64,000 nt of DNA from Oncomelania hupensis (taxonomy: Eukaryota > Mollusca > Gastropoda > Littorinimorpha > Pomatiopsidae). Below the pieces are notes generated by a model. It was not told the DNA's origin. It saw nothing but the letters and a program-made list of their open reading frames with translations, and made no database searches. The position numbers and the translations under genes were made by a program. The stretch is from assembly GCA_036898135.1 (NCBI GenBank), contig CM072511.1, positions 160,375,314-160,439,313 of the forward strand, given 5' to 3'. Positions 1 through 60,280 of the stretch are shown here, in pieces. Every line of letters begins with the position of its first letter. Position 1 is the first letter of the stretch.

Positions 1-5
1 CGTAC

Positions 6-48867
<48,862 letters not shown>

Positions 48868-49407
48868 GCCGGACACACAGCTCTGTGTTTCTTCCGTCAG
48901 TGTGCGGTTATTTCAAGAACTTCTCTACAATACTAAATTAAGAAATCAAAAACTCTTAAGTCTCAATGTAAACTAAAAGAACACATGTTTGGTTACAAAA
49001 CTCTTTACAAGTATACAAGTAAAACTAAAAGACAACATTTTAATTCAAAATCAATTGCTTATGACGACTTATCACGTCCCGCTTTCCGTCCGCACCCCAC
49101 CCACGTGCGTATTCTTGCTGATAATGATTCAGCTTGTTTCTTTTATTGAGATATTACAAATAAATACTGTGCAAATGGCAGCAAAACAAAAACTAGACAT
49201 TTATCATATTCTGATACAAAACAAGTTTGTGCAGCAACTGAACTGGTTCAGTGCTTGCAAGCATGCTGTGCCAACAAAACACGTTAAAACACATGAGCAC
49301 AAGCAGTTTACAATTTTTGTCTGAGGATCCTATCACCTTATATGTGTTTCTGAGTGCTGACAGCACTGGTGATTGTAAATAAAGTCTCAAATAAATAAAG
49401 ATCTTAC

Positions 49408-49475
49408 ACTTCATAAAGCCTACACAGAATCACCGCCATTGTGGTATCCAAATTGGTGGAATCTACTTCCGGGCA
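49408..49475 (-). promoter_or_regulatory. TRRAP: Likely TRRAP core promoter / untranslated first exon
   Basis: On the minus strand an ETS-type CCGGAAGT (49465-49473) is followed by a YY1-type CAATGGCGG (49433-49442) and then a GTAAGA donor at 49407. ETS plus ATGGCGG around the start site is common in metazoan housekeeping promoters. I infer a short untranslated exon spliced to the ATG exon. The ATG inside the YY1 motif is open to the donor but would not be in frame with residue 1 for the obvious acceptor. Confidence 0.4.
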
Positions 49476-50310
49476 AAATAAAATTAAAATATCGATATTC
49501 TGAAGATCTTCTATTCACATATAACTTAACTTTATACAATGAAAAAAATTATAGCATATAAATATGTGTTTAAAATTCACTGCTATGTGTAAATACTATT
49601 TCCCGATATATTCCAATTTGAGTAGACTGAGCGCGATTAAATGCTATAGTTTGTACTATTTTAGGACAGTAACCCTCATATTTGAGGGTATAAATTAATC
49701 TGAAACTTAATGAGTAAATTGCCGTCAGTAATAAAATTGTTCAAAATTACCCAGTATTCTGAATTATTTAAACTTGTTGGAATGCAAAATGTTTGACAAT
49801 GAGGCGGAAAATTGTTCTGAAGACAAAAACAGCATTTGTATTTATTCCAGTGATTAGACGTGGTTCAGAGTTTAGTCCCTTGGTTCCAACTTCCGTTTGT
49901 GTGAAAGCATGTGGGAAGAAAGTGTGGTGGCATTTTGATGGAATTGCTTATATGAACATTGAACACATTTCAGGCGTGTTGAAACTTGAGGATCTAAGAT
50001 TTGAACGGTACGTTTCAGAATTATGTATGAGTACATATACAAGTGTTTTGTTTGTTTGTTTTGTTTGTTGTTGTTTGTTTTTTCTCGACTGCGAGGACAG
50101 CCTGAATTAGTGAATAAATCATTAAATGCCAATATCGCAACAAGACATTTGTGGACAATAGACTGAATAGTTGATCATTTGATGTTTAATAGGTAGAGGA
50201 GACCGGAGACATCTAATCATCTATACTATAGGTAGCTGTGGTAGCCCTTGACCAGTTTAGTCCTATTTGAAATCTACAGTAAAATCGCGATCCCACCCCT
50301 ATGACGGCTT
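49476..50310. other. Intergenic region upstream of TRRAP
   Basis: AT-rich. A 105-residue plus-strand open frame at 49793-50110 has no domain I recognise, so I do not call it a gene. Confidence 0.5.
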
Positions 50311-50317
50311 AATAGTG

Positions 50318-51480
50318 TCAAAAGTCCAGAATTTCAATTCTAGTGTAGAATTTTAATTCCATCTTTCAAAATTAAAATTCTGTCACAAAATTACAATTCT
50401 ATAAAGTCACAATTAAAATTCTGTGAAGTCAAAATTAAAATTCTACAACAAAATTGAAATTATATTTCATAATTAAAATTCTATAATAGAATTAAAATTC
50501 TGATTTCCAGAATTACAATTCTGATTCACATAATTACAATTCTGATTTTTAGAATTAAAATTATCAAACGTAATTAAAATTACATGCTCTCATAATTTCA
50601 ATTGTGACTTTTGACACAAGTAAAGCATGTAAAACGATATCAAAAGTTTAGAATTAAAATTATGATCTAGAATTACAATTTTACTTTAGAATTTTAATTC
50701 TATTATTTTATAATTAAAATTCTATTCTAGAATTTTAATTCTATACTAGAATTTTAATTCTGAGATTCGAGAATTAAAATTCTACTCTAAAATTTTAATT
50801 CTAAGATTTGAGAATTAAAATTCTACTATAGAATTTTAATTCTAAGATTTGAGAATTAAAATTCTACTATAGAATTTTAATTCTGAGATTCGAGAATTAA
50901 AATTCTACTCTAGAATTGTAATTTTGAGATTCGAGAATAAAAATTATATTCTAGAATTTTAATTCTGAGATTCGAGAATTAAAATTCTACTTTAGAATTT
51001 TAATTCTAAGATTTGAGAATTAAAATTCTACTATAGAATTTTAATTCTAAGATTTGAGAATTAAAATTCTACTATAAAATTTTAATTCTGAGATTCGAGA
51101 ATTAAAATTCTACTCTAGAATTGTAATTTTGAGATTCGAGAATTAAAATTCTATTGTAGAATTGTAATTTTGAGATTCGAGAATTAAAATTCTATTGTAG
51201 AATTGTAATTCTGAGATTCGAGAATTAAAATTCTACTTTAGAATTTTAATTCTGAGATTCGAGAATTAAAATTCTACTATAGAATTTTAATTCTGAGATT
51301 CGAGAATTAAAATTCTACTCTATAATTTTAATTCTGAGATTCGAGAATTAAAATTCTACTCTGGAATTGTAATTTTGAGATTCGAGAATTAAAATTCTAT
51401 TGTAGAATTTTAATTCTATAGTAGAATTTTAATTCTATAGTAGAATTTTAATTCTAGATCAGAATTAAAATTCCAGAGTA
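50318..51480. repeat. Palindromic 41-bp AT-rich satellite
   Basis: From about 50740 to 51420 sixteen units of 41 bp carry GAATTAAAATTCTA followed at once by TAGAATTTTAATTC, its reverse complement, separated by 1-4 bases. A GAGATTCGAG spacer joins units. The left part (50318-50740) is a decayed version with AATTAAAATT/AATTTTAATT. Each unit could form a 14-bp hairpin. Confidence 0.95.
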
Positions 51481-51561
51481 AAGTCTTAAATAACGACAAC
51501 TTTTGCAAAACGTTTGAAATAGATTTAAGTCCCTTGATTCAACAGACAAAGGTCTTTCGTA

Positions 51562-51925
51562 ATGGCGTGTACGTGGAAAACAACGACTGAACTGCAAACA
51601 TATTTGAAAGAAAGAGGAGTGCGCTTCTCCAATCAGCGCAAGACAGAGCTTCAGGATTTATGTAACAAGGCAGAAGAGATCGGGCTACAAGTTGATCCAG
51701 AAAGAGTGGTCGAAGACCGAGGAAAGTAATAGAAAAGAAGCTTACCGACGGGAAGACCAACTCACCAAGCTCACGAACCCTAGCCTCCTGAGTGGAAATG
51801 CTGATATTGGGAGTTTACCGGTTTTTTCAAGCTTTGACATCTGCACAATGTGCCATTTACCTCGATTCGGGAGTACAAGCAATCGGAAGCTTTTACAATG
51901 ATGGAAGATGGCTACGTCCAGTCAG
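51562..51925 (+). pseudogene. Exon 1: SAP-like N terminus, frameshifted
   Basis: An ATG at 51562 opens 55 codons (TELQTYLKERGVRFSNQRKT, then ELQDLCNKAEEIGL, a SAP-type helix-hairpin-helix) to a TAA at 51727. Homologous sequence continues in other frames: NPSLLSGNADIGSLPVFSSF near 51775 and YKQSEAFTMMEDGYVQS near 51880. Two frameshifts are needed to join them. Confidence 0.65.
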
Positions 51926-52128
51926 GTACACTTTTCATTCTACCTCGAGTTCAGATTATCATTAATCATTTGAATGATATGACATGTACTGTAGGCCTAA
52001 TGAACAAGATTTTGTGTCATGCCACACATTGATGATTGAATAGAAATGATTTGAATGTTTAAATTAAAAAAACCTAACTAATAATTTACATTTGGTGAAA
52101 AACTCAATACACACTTTTTGCTGTGCAG

Positions 52129-52306
52129 TTGAGGTAACACTTGATGAAGTTGGCTACTTTGCCCTGAAGGCAAACGTCAAGCCAAAGGCAAGGGATAAAG
52201 ATCCTGTGAGTGGGAGGTCTACCTATTCCTGTTGGGCTATTATCACAAGTGTGAACACTGACAGCAGAAGCCGAATCTTGTCAGCTTTTTGCAACTGCAA
52301 AGGAGG
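52129..52306 (+). pseudogene. Exon 2: first half of SWIM region
   Basis: After acceptor GTGCAG it encodes VEVTLDEVGYFALKANVKPK and ends SAFCNCKGG, giving the CxC half of a SWIM finger. The donor GTAAGT is followed within 12 bp by a TTC/TTA microsatellite. Confidence 0.7.
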
Positions 52307-52318
52307 GTAAGTAATTTC

Positions 52319-52350
52319 TTCTTCTTCTTCTTCTTCTTCTTCTTCTTCTT

Positions 52351-52425
<75 letters not shown>
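52319..52425. repeat. (TTC)n(TTA)n compound microsatellite
   Basis: About 60 bp of TTC followed by about 45 bp of TTA, placed almost at the exon 2 donor. Confidence 0.97.
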
Positions 52426-52429
<4 letters not shown>

Positions 52430-52901
52430 TTTCCACAAGTCTTATATTTTTAAAAAAGTTTAAAAGAAAGTTATGATCAGATTAGAATTTAGATCTGTAG
52501 TACTTTAGACTAGTTTAGGTAGTCAACTGTATTACTTTTCTTGCCCTTTGCAGTTGGCTGTATTATGTATAGTTAATTTATCTGCTTTAATTGTATTAAA
52601 GTACAGTTTATTCTGTGTTTGTTGAAATGATGCATTAACTAATATTCTAATATTAATAATAAATTAACGAACAATATTCATGGAGTCCAACGCACACACA
52701 CATGGTCTGAATAGTAATGTGCATACCATGATACATACACATAATCATACTGTACTCTTTTACAGATAGTAATTACCATTTAGATTTTTTAAAATCAACA
52801 ATAATCTTAATTTTGTGACTCAGTGTGAGATTCACAAAGAAGATAACTAAGATGAGTTTCTATTTCATATGTTTTATTTATTTTTTTGATTGGTTCAACA
52901 G

Positions 52902-53058
52902 AATGGATGGTTGCTGTCGCAATGTTCTAGCAGCCCTATATGGAAGACAGAAGGAAGAGTGTGACAGAAGAAGCCTGTATCTGGCTTCGACGCTGTAATA
53001 CAGATACCGCAGCAGTGCTGTTAACTGAAGTAAATACTGGTGATACATACGGTCACAG
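52902..53058 (+). pseudogene. Exon 3: second half of SWIM finger
   Basis: Encodes MDGCCRNVLAALYGRQ. The usual CxH of SWIM is here CRN, so the histidine ligand is replaced by asparagine. A frameshift near 52960 moves the related text EACIWLRRCNTDTAA into another frame before the GTGAGA donor. Confidence 0.65.
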
Positions 53059-54146
53059 GTGAGAAGGACAATTTCTTGAGTAAATAGTTATTATATTAGG
53101 TACTCCAAGCCCTTCATTGGCTCTTGTCCGCTCGGCACTTTTGACTCAGTTTTCACTTCACTTTCAACACTTATTATTAATGTAAAACTGCATCAAAACG
53201 AACAGTGGCTGTATTCAAATAAAAATTGAAAGCTTTATCTTTACATCTGTGTTGTTTTTAATGCATGTTTATGCGAAAGATTCCGAGAAAACAGCTTTTG
53301 AATACGCCCCTATCCGAACGCTGAATGCCGCTGCGAAAAAAATGTCACCGTCGTTTGCTGAGAGGTGACTCGTTTCAAACGTCAAGCGCTTTGCGATACT
53401 TCATTGGATGGCCTAAAAATAAGAACCAATGAGAAGTTCGGATACTTAGCTTCATTTACATATCAGTATGGTGGGCTCTCGTGTGTAAACGTTTTGTTAC
53501 GAGCCGAACAAAGTGGATAAAGCGGTTTTGATGTAAGTTTGATTTTAACTAGAAGTTTAAAACTTAGCAAGAAATAAGGAGCAGACTTTCCTTTATAAAA
53601 CTAGGGTATTTATTAATTTGTGCATTACTGTATCGCGGAGCGCTTTGCCGTAGAAAAGTCTACCCAAACGGTGTTCGGGTTTTCTTCCGGCCATGGGCCA
53701 ACTCGTAGGCCTATTCAGCGACACGAGTGCTGAGCGTAGTAGCACACCAGTAGGCCTATACTTTGCCGGCACGCACTGCGAATTTGATGATTTCCCAACT
53801 TTGAAGCACCAAAACGGCTGAACATTACATGGGATAGGCCTGAAGAAAATTGGGCTTGGAGTATAACATATGAAGGGGTTACCTGTCAAAAATCAGCTTT
53901 CTGGTATCAATATTGGCTTCACTTTGAGACTCCAAAGTTGTCAATTTCTTCAATTCCAAAACGTTGCCAAAAAAACACCAACATTCGGCATTTTCAAACA
54001 TTAATAACTTTTTACCTATTTGTCCTATGGGGAAAAAAAAATATACCACTGTGTTCAGAATGAAAAGCTCTTTAAATCTATGTCAGTTTTGTGATGAGGA
54101 AATCATTTTTTTTAAATGGCTTTTGACTACCTAATTATATTTACAT
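53059..54146. other. Intron of the decayed gene, left part
   Basis: No feature recognised. The 98-residue minus-strand open frame at 53593-53889 has no known domain. Confidence 0.5.
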
Positions 54147-54751
54147 ACATATGTATAATCTTCCTAGAGCGCATCATGTCAGATGCTCTTGCAGATCACG
54201 AAGGCACAGTCAGCATAGGGGGCAGAGCAATCTCCAATCTTCGTTTTGTGGATGATATTGATGGATTGGCTGGAGAGGAACAAGAACTTGAACAGCTTGT
54301 ACAGAGGCTTGACACCACCTCCAGAGCTTATGGAATGGAAATAAGTGCAGAGAAGACCAAAATGATGACCAACAACACCAATGGCATCAACACGGACATC
54401 AAAGTACAAGGCCAATCCCTCAACACAGTGCACAGCTTCAAATATTTAGGAGCCATTGTGTCAGACAATGGGTCTCGACAGGAAGTCCTCTCCAGGATCG
54501 CACAAACAACTGCTGCCCTGACAAGGTTGAAGCCCATTTGGAAAGACAGAACCATCAGTCTACATTCCAAAGTAAGACTGCTGCGCTCTCTGGTCATCTC
54601 CATCTTCCTATATGCTTGCGAAGCATGGACCCTCACAGCAGATCTCCAACGAAGAATACAAAGCATGGAGATGAGGTGCTACAGAAGACTTCTGTGCATT
54701 TCCTATACCCAACACATCACCAACGACGAAGTCCGACAGACCATCACACAA

Positions 54752-56311
54752 CAGTGTTTCCCACAGCTCTTTTTTCAGAGAGTCCTGGGACTCTCTGGTG
54801 CAAAATTTCAAGAGTCCCCTTACAAAATTTGAGTGTCCCCTTACAATTCCTACATTTACCTTGATTTTGATTACCAACATCACGGACACACAAATACACC
54901 TCAAAGTCAAACAAAGCTTAGTTTTCAATGCAACTTTATTAAAAATTATGAATAGTCATAAAACAAGCAACACAACAAAAGGAATACTGTTCTGATAAAT
55001 GTAACAAAGGAATCCATCATTGAATAGAGAACCTTAAAATTACATAAAATGACCATAGAACAAACATGAAATGGTCATACGACAATTTACACACATCAAT
55101 CTGCATGTACTGACAAATTGTCTCTGTAAAAGCAGTTAGTGTTAGACGGGAGCCTATGGAATGGAAATAAGTGCAGAGAAGACCAAAATGATGACCAACA
55201 AAACCAATGGCATCAACACGGACATCAAAGTCCAAGGCCAATCCCTCAACACAGTGCATAGCTTCAAATATTTAGGAGCCATTGTATCAGACAATGGGTC
55301 CCGACAGGAAGTCCTGTCCAGGATAGCACAAACAACTGCTGCCCTGACACGGTTGAGGCCCATTTGGAAAGACAGGACCATCAGTCTACATTCCAAAGTA
55401 AGACTGCTGCGCTCCCTTGTCATCTCCATCTTCCTATATGCTTGCGAAGCATGGACCCTCACAGCAGATCTCCAACGAAGAATACAAAGCATGGAGATGA
55501 GGTGCTACAGAAGACTTCTGGGCATTTCCTATACCCAACACATCACCAACGACGAAGTCCGACAGACCATCACACAAGCCATTGGACAACACGATGACCT
55601 GCTCACAGTGGTGAAGAAACGGAAACTCCGATGGTATGGCCACGTCACCAGATCATCAGGCCTTGCAAAGACTATTCTGCAAGGCACAGTGCAAGGAGGT
55701 AGAAGAAGAGGGAGACCGAAAAAGAGGTGGGAGGACAACATCCGAGATTGGACTGGTTTGACACTGAGCGAAGCCATCAGGGCTGCTGAGGACAGAGAAA
55801 GATGGAGTATGCTGGTTAAACGATCATCTGTGGTGCCCCTACGACCTTCGGGTTACGGGACAGGATAGGATAGGTTAGAGGGGACTAAGTCGATGACCAG
55901 AAGAAAAAAAAAAGACCAAAAAATCTGTTCAACTGCGTATTACAGACAAGAACATCATTGCCTAGTCTAGGGAGAACTGAAAATGATGATTCAACATTCA
56001 ACAATTGCATCGTCTTGCGCATTTCTGCGGGTTATCGTTTTCCGTAGCCATGTGTCGAGCGACATGTTTCAGCTTTTCGGAAGCAAACAAAAAGTCTGCG
56101 CATGCGTGTCAGCGCGGTCAGTAGGTAGGGGAGATCACCGCGCTTACTCGGCCCGGGCGCACGATAGCTCAGAGGTGCCAGGATACATAACGGCAGTAAA
56201 AAAAAACAAAAAAACATTGCGTCCCTTGTGACGCACTATTTATTTTTTCATGCGTCCTTTTTCAGTTTTTGTGCGTCTCTGACGCACACATGTGCGTTTT
56301 GGGAAACACTG
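54752..56311. mobile_element. hAT-like element nested in LINE copy B
   Basis: A 12-bp perfect inverted repeat CAGTGTTTCCCA at 54752 and ending at 56311, with the 5-bp target duplication CACAA (54747-54751 and 56312-56316). It is 1560 bp, of which 723 bp is a nested LINE. No transposase remnant was recognised. Confidence 0.9.
55151..55873 (+). mobile_element. LINE copy C nested inside the hAT-like element
   Basis: 5'-truncated LINE of the same family, about 97% like copy A by eye. The flanks GTTAGACGGG (55141-55150) and GTTAGAGGGG (55874-55883) differ at one base. Its frame is open for 235 residues to the usual C terminus SSVVPLRPSGYGTG. Confidence 0.9.
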
Positions 56312-56629
56312 CACAAGCCATTGGACAACACGATGACCTGCTCACAGTGGTGAAGAAACGGAAACTCCGATGGTATGGCCACGTCACCAGATCATCAGGT
56401 CTTGCAAAGACCATTCTGCAAGGCACAGTGCAAGGAGGTAGAAGAAGGGGGAGACCGAAAAAGAGGTGGGAGGACAACATTCGAGAATGGACTGGTTTGA
56501 CACTGAGCGAAGCCATGAGGGCTGCTGAGGACAGAGAAAGATGGAGTATGCTGGTTAAGCGATCATCTGTGGTGCCCCTACGACCTTCGGGTTATGGGAC
56601 AGGATAGGATAGGATAGGACATATGTATA

Positions 56630-57836
56630 CCCTAATTTGATGATGATGATGTCTTGTATAGCGCCTTTTCCATTTCAGTAGACATACTCAATGCATATAT
56701 GCGGAGGGGAGGAAGTAGGAAGTGTGTGTGGGGGGGGAACCCCCCAAAAGTTGGGGGTAGCCATGAGTACACATATTTATTTTACAGTTCTGGGGCAAAC
56801 TTGGTCAAAATGAATTGTTAAAAAGATGCATTTTCATTGCCTTTTTGATCAAGGACAAACTATTCCTTTGCTTTAGTGGAAGAGGCAGTGAATTTCAGAG
56901 ATTCAGAGCAGAATATTTAAAAGCTCTGTAGCCCATAATTTTCTTGTTTGTGTTGCCATCACAGTTGCTTGATGTTCAAGATCAGGTATAATAATATAGA
57001 TTACAGGTATATATTATTACATCTTTATTTACCTTGATAGGAAATGTGTGCTGCCTCCCATCTGCAATTTGTAGTCAAAGCAAGTGGCACACTAAATCTA
57101 AAACTGACTCCAGTTTTGTGGAGATAGCAAACCAGAGAACCCAGAGCTTGGACTGAACTTACACCCATCAGATACTATTGATTAAAAAGCTAGAAGCTAG
57201 AGCCTCTGTCTTAGAGTAAAAATGTAAAAGCAAAAACAAATAAATAAATCACAGCATTTTTTTTAATACTAACTATACTGTTAAACTTATTATAATCTAT
57301 TGTGAGTTTTTTCTATTTAAAAAAATTATAATGTATTGTATGGTTTTTTCTATTTAATACTTTAAAAAATAATAAATCATGAAATGATTTCCAACATATA
57401 TAATACATGCTAGAGCTTTTTTAAAATTGAGCATAATCAATGTATGTGCCTAAAATCAAAAGAGAAAAAAATATATTATGTATTAGAGTTTACTTCCAGC
57501 ATGAATTATAAGCAAGCTAGAGCATTGTTGGAAAACTGAGTATGATGAATAGGTTAAATAAAATAAAAAACACCAATAAAACTTAGAAAATTCTGATAAA
57601 TTCTATGTTTTTCTTCTATTACATTTTATTTTAGTCTATTATTTTTTATTTTTTCATTTCCAGCATTTATTTATAAGAAGCCAGAGCCTTGATTGATGTT
57701 CATACTACTTGTGTTATGTGGATACGCGACAAAATGAATCCAAATTTTTTATTTTTTTAAATTTTATTGTATTTATATTTAGTTTTAAAAATTATTTCTA
57801 TACATGTATGTATTTAATAATGTATTGTGTGTGCAG
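56630..57836. other. Intron of the decayed gene, right part
   Basis: AT-rich; no gene or element recognised. ATAATAAA-type low complexity is frequent from 57240. Confidence 0.5.
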
Positions 57837-58736
57837 GGGGCTATGTGTACAAAGACTCAAGCCCACTGAAGATCTCTACAAGCCAGTGCCCATGACAGAG
57901 GCGTTGCCGCAGGTGGAGGCGTTCTTTCAAGGTGTCAAGGAACATCTGCCTAGCAGTTGCATTATGGATATATGGGAACAACGCACAGAGTTGTCTTTAG
58001 CGCCTCCTCATCTCAGAACAGATAGCCCTTCTATTCGTCTGGCATCTTTCTGCAACAATCACAAATGTTCTGCATCAGACTGTGTATGTGGTAAGCTGTT
58101 TTTGCAGAAATTGCAGTACACTTCACTGGAAAGGGACCTCATTGAAGAAGATACAAGAGGCCAGCACAAGAACACAAACTGGTTTATAATGAGAAGGGGT
58201 CTTTTGACAGCTTCTAATATTAAGCGTATTCTGAGTTGGAGGGATGAAGCCAGGACTGCTGAGACACTTGCACGTGCAGAAACACATGAGCTCAGTGTTC
58301 CAGCAGTTAAATTTGGAAAGAAAAATGAGTCAACTGCACTTCGGCTTTTTGTCCGCACCCACAGATACAGGCACAGAAAATGTTCTGTTGAGGTTCCTGG
58401 TTTAATTGTGTCGCAGGTTGACAGTTTCCTCGCTGGCAGTCCAGATGCAATTGCCACATGCTCACATTGTGGGAAGTTCGTTGTAGGAATTAAGTGCCTC
58501 TACGCAAAGCAAAACTTTCACCCCCTTGCTTACGAGCCTCAGTTTCTGCCAGTTTGATGGTGAGAAATTTTTACTGAACAAGTCTCATAGATAGTATTAC
58601 AGTCAACTGCAGTGCCAAATGGCTGTGACTGAACTGAAGTCTGGTGTCCTGGTCGCATATACCAAGAAGGGAATTGAAGCCATTGTTGTGGACTTTGATG
58701 AAAATTGGTGGGAAACAGTTAGAGCTAAACTAAGGT
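57837..58736 (+). pseudogene. YqaJ-type PD-(D/E)xK nuclease domain, broken
   Basis: YqaJ-like nucleases use the PD-(D/E)xK fold, with residues in a GxxxE, a SPD and an ExK motif. Seen here: NTNWFIMRRGLLTASNIKRI, FGKKNESTALRLF (the Glu), LAGSPDAI (the Asp) and VGIKC, where the expected Glu of E-x-K is Gly. The frame ends at 58557. Homologous text resumes in another frame (SFCQFDGEKFLLNKSHR, then TAG, YYSQLQCQMAVTE) and continues to ENWWETVRAKLRYFYISHFF at about 58736. Confidence 0.75.
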
Positions 58737-58769
58737 ATTTCTATATCTCACATTTTTTCCCTGTATTGA

Positions 58770-59229
58770 GAGCTCACCAGTACCAGGAACAGGTTGCTGC
58801 TGCAACAGCCCCAGCGCCCCATGACAGCCACTCTCTGCAGCCGCTTGCTGCCGCAGCCCTAACACCTCCCACCAGCCACTCTCGGCAGCCATCTGCTGCC
58901 ACCACCCCAACGCCTAAAGACAGCCACTCTCTGCAGCCGCCTGCTGTCACAGTCCCAAAGCCCCAAGACAGCCACTCTCTGCAGCCGCTTGCTGCTGCAA
59001 CCCCAACGTCTCAAGACAGCCACTCTCTGCAGCCGCCTGCTGCCACAGTCTCAAAGCCCCAAGACAGCCACTCTCTGCAGCCGCCTGCTGCCACCGCCTC
59101 AGCGCCCCAAGACAGCCACTCTCTGCAGCCACTTACTGCCACAGTCCCAAAACCCCACGAAAGCCACTCTCTGCAGATACCTGTTACTACAACCCCAACG
59201 CTCCAAGACAGCCGCTCTCTGCAGCCGCC
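58770..59229 (+). repeat. Proline-rich ~20-residue coding repeat, left part
   Basis: In-frame tandem repeat of about 60 bp encoding variants of PQDSHSLQPPAATVPKP. Seven to eight units lie before the insertion at 59230; three more follow at 60058-60215. It links the nuclease-like and OTU-like regions. Confidence 0.9.
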
Positions 59230-60057
59230 ACGCCTGTGCTTTCTTTCACTGGAAAGGACTTTCCAGTGGAGCAACTAGGCTAATTATAGCTGGCAAGCTC
59301 TGCAGCCAGCCGGCTAGCCTCATATCATGCCTGCAGTCTCGCTTCCCGCGCTGCACGCTAACATACTAGACAAAGAACGGCGTATGACTGAGTGGATATC
59401 ATTCTCTAACTCTGTGCTATAGAATTTATCATATTATGTGAAATATCGTTTGTATTGTGGTAGTCCTTTTGCATTTTAGTTACTTTCATATCTGTGTTTT
59501 GTGTTAGCATAAACTAAATCTCAGAATACCATTTCGTTTGTCTTATATTTTAGTCGATTTGACCGTGTGTACTGATCGGCCCTTCATTGCCTTGCAACGG
59601 AGCTGTTTTTTATCTAGTGTATATACGCGTTTTAATTACACATTTAAATCCTTTCTACAATGTTCACCATTTGAAGTCACTTAGTACACAGTTTGAACTT
59701 TCTGGTGATGTGGTCGACATTATAAAATATTTTCTTGTGTTTGATTGCTGGCCTTTGTAATTGTAGCGAATTTACGAAAGTCTCGTAGTCCTAATGGTGC
59801 AAGCTATAGGCACTCAATTGCATGTAGCGCAGCCGCCCGGCCATTCCCCCTTCCTGGCCCTATACAGTACAGAGCTTGGCGCGCGGTTAAAGTAATTATA
59901 AACTTCCAGGCGAGTGCCAGTTGCATAGCTTGTGCTGTAGGTCGCTGGCCGTCTCTCAGCAGGTTATAAGCAGTCCAGCCTGCGTTAAGGGACCCTACGA
60001 GGCGGAACTAAGGGAGTTTTTAGACACAGTCTGAAAGGTACTTAAATGCACTGCCGT
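59230..60057. mobile_element. DNA element nested in the proline-rich repeat
   Basis: An 828-bp insertion flanked by the 6-bp direct repeat GCCGCC (59224-59229 and 60058-60063). The ends ACGCCTGTGCTTTC and ACGGCAGTGCATTT are weakly inverted (10 of 14). Removing it with one copy of the duplication makes the LQPP repeat continuous and in frame. Family unknown. Confidence 0.65.
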
Positions 60058-60280
60058 GCCGCCTGTTGCCACGGTCCCAATGCCCAAAGATGGCCCTTCT
60101 CTGCAGCCGCCTACTGCCATAGCCCCTACATCCCAAGGCAGCCATTCTCCGCAGCCGCCTGCTGCCAAAGCCCCAGCGCCCCAAGATGGCCCCTCTCTGC
60201 AGCTGCCCGTTGCCACAGCCACATCATCCACCATCATTCGCACCAATCCAGATGGAAGATGTTTTTTTCGATGCTTAGCA
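60058..60280 (+). pseudogene. Proline-rich repeat, right part, and start of OTU-like domain
   Basis: Encodes three further repeat units, then TIIRTNPDGRCFFRCLA. PDGxCxFR is the catalytic Asp/Cys motif at the start of OTU-family cysteine proteases (deubiquitinases). The frame is broken here by the element at 60281. Confidence 0.75.

Larger units (their letters stand above)
54158..56618 (+). mobile_element. LINE copy B, split by a nested hAT-like element
   Basis: Flanked by the 11-bp direct repeat ACATATGTATA (54147-54157 and 56619-56629) and ending in the GGATA tail. The two halves, 54158-54751 and 56312-56618, are continuous when 54752-56311 and one CACAA are ignored. The catalytic motif reads FVDD rather than FADD (near 54245). 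Confidence 0.92.

Noticed and set aside
49793..50110. 105-residue plus-strand gene candidate
   Set aside because: No recognisable domain and a low-complexity C-terminal part; chance open frame is likely.
53593..53889. 98-residue minus-strand open frame
   Set aside because: No domain or homologue recognised; inside an intron of the decayed gene.
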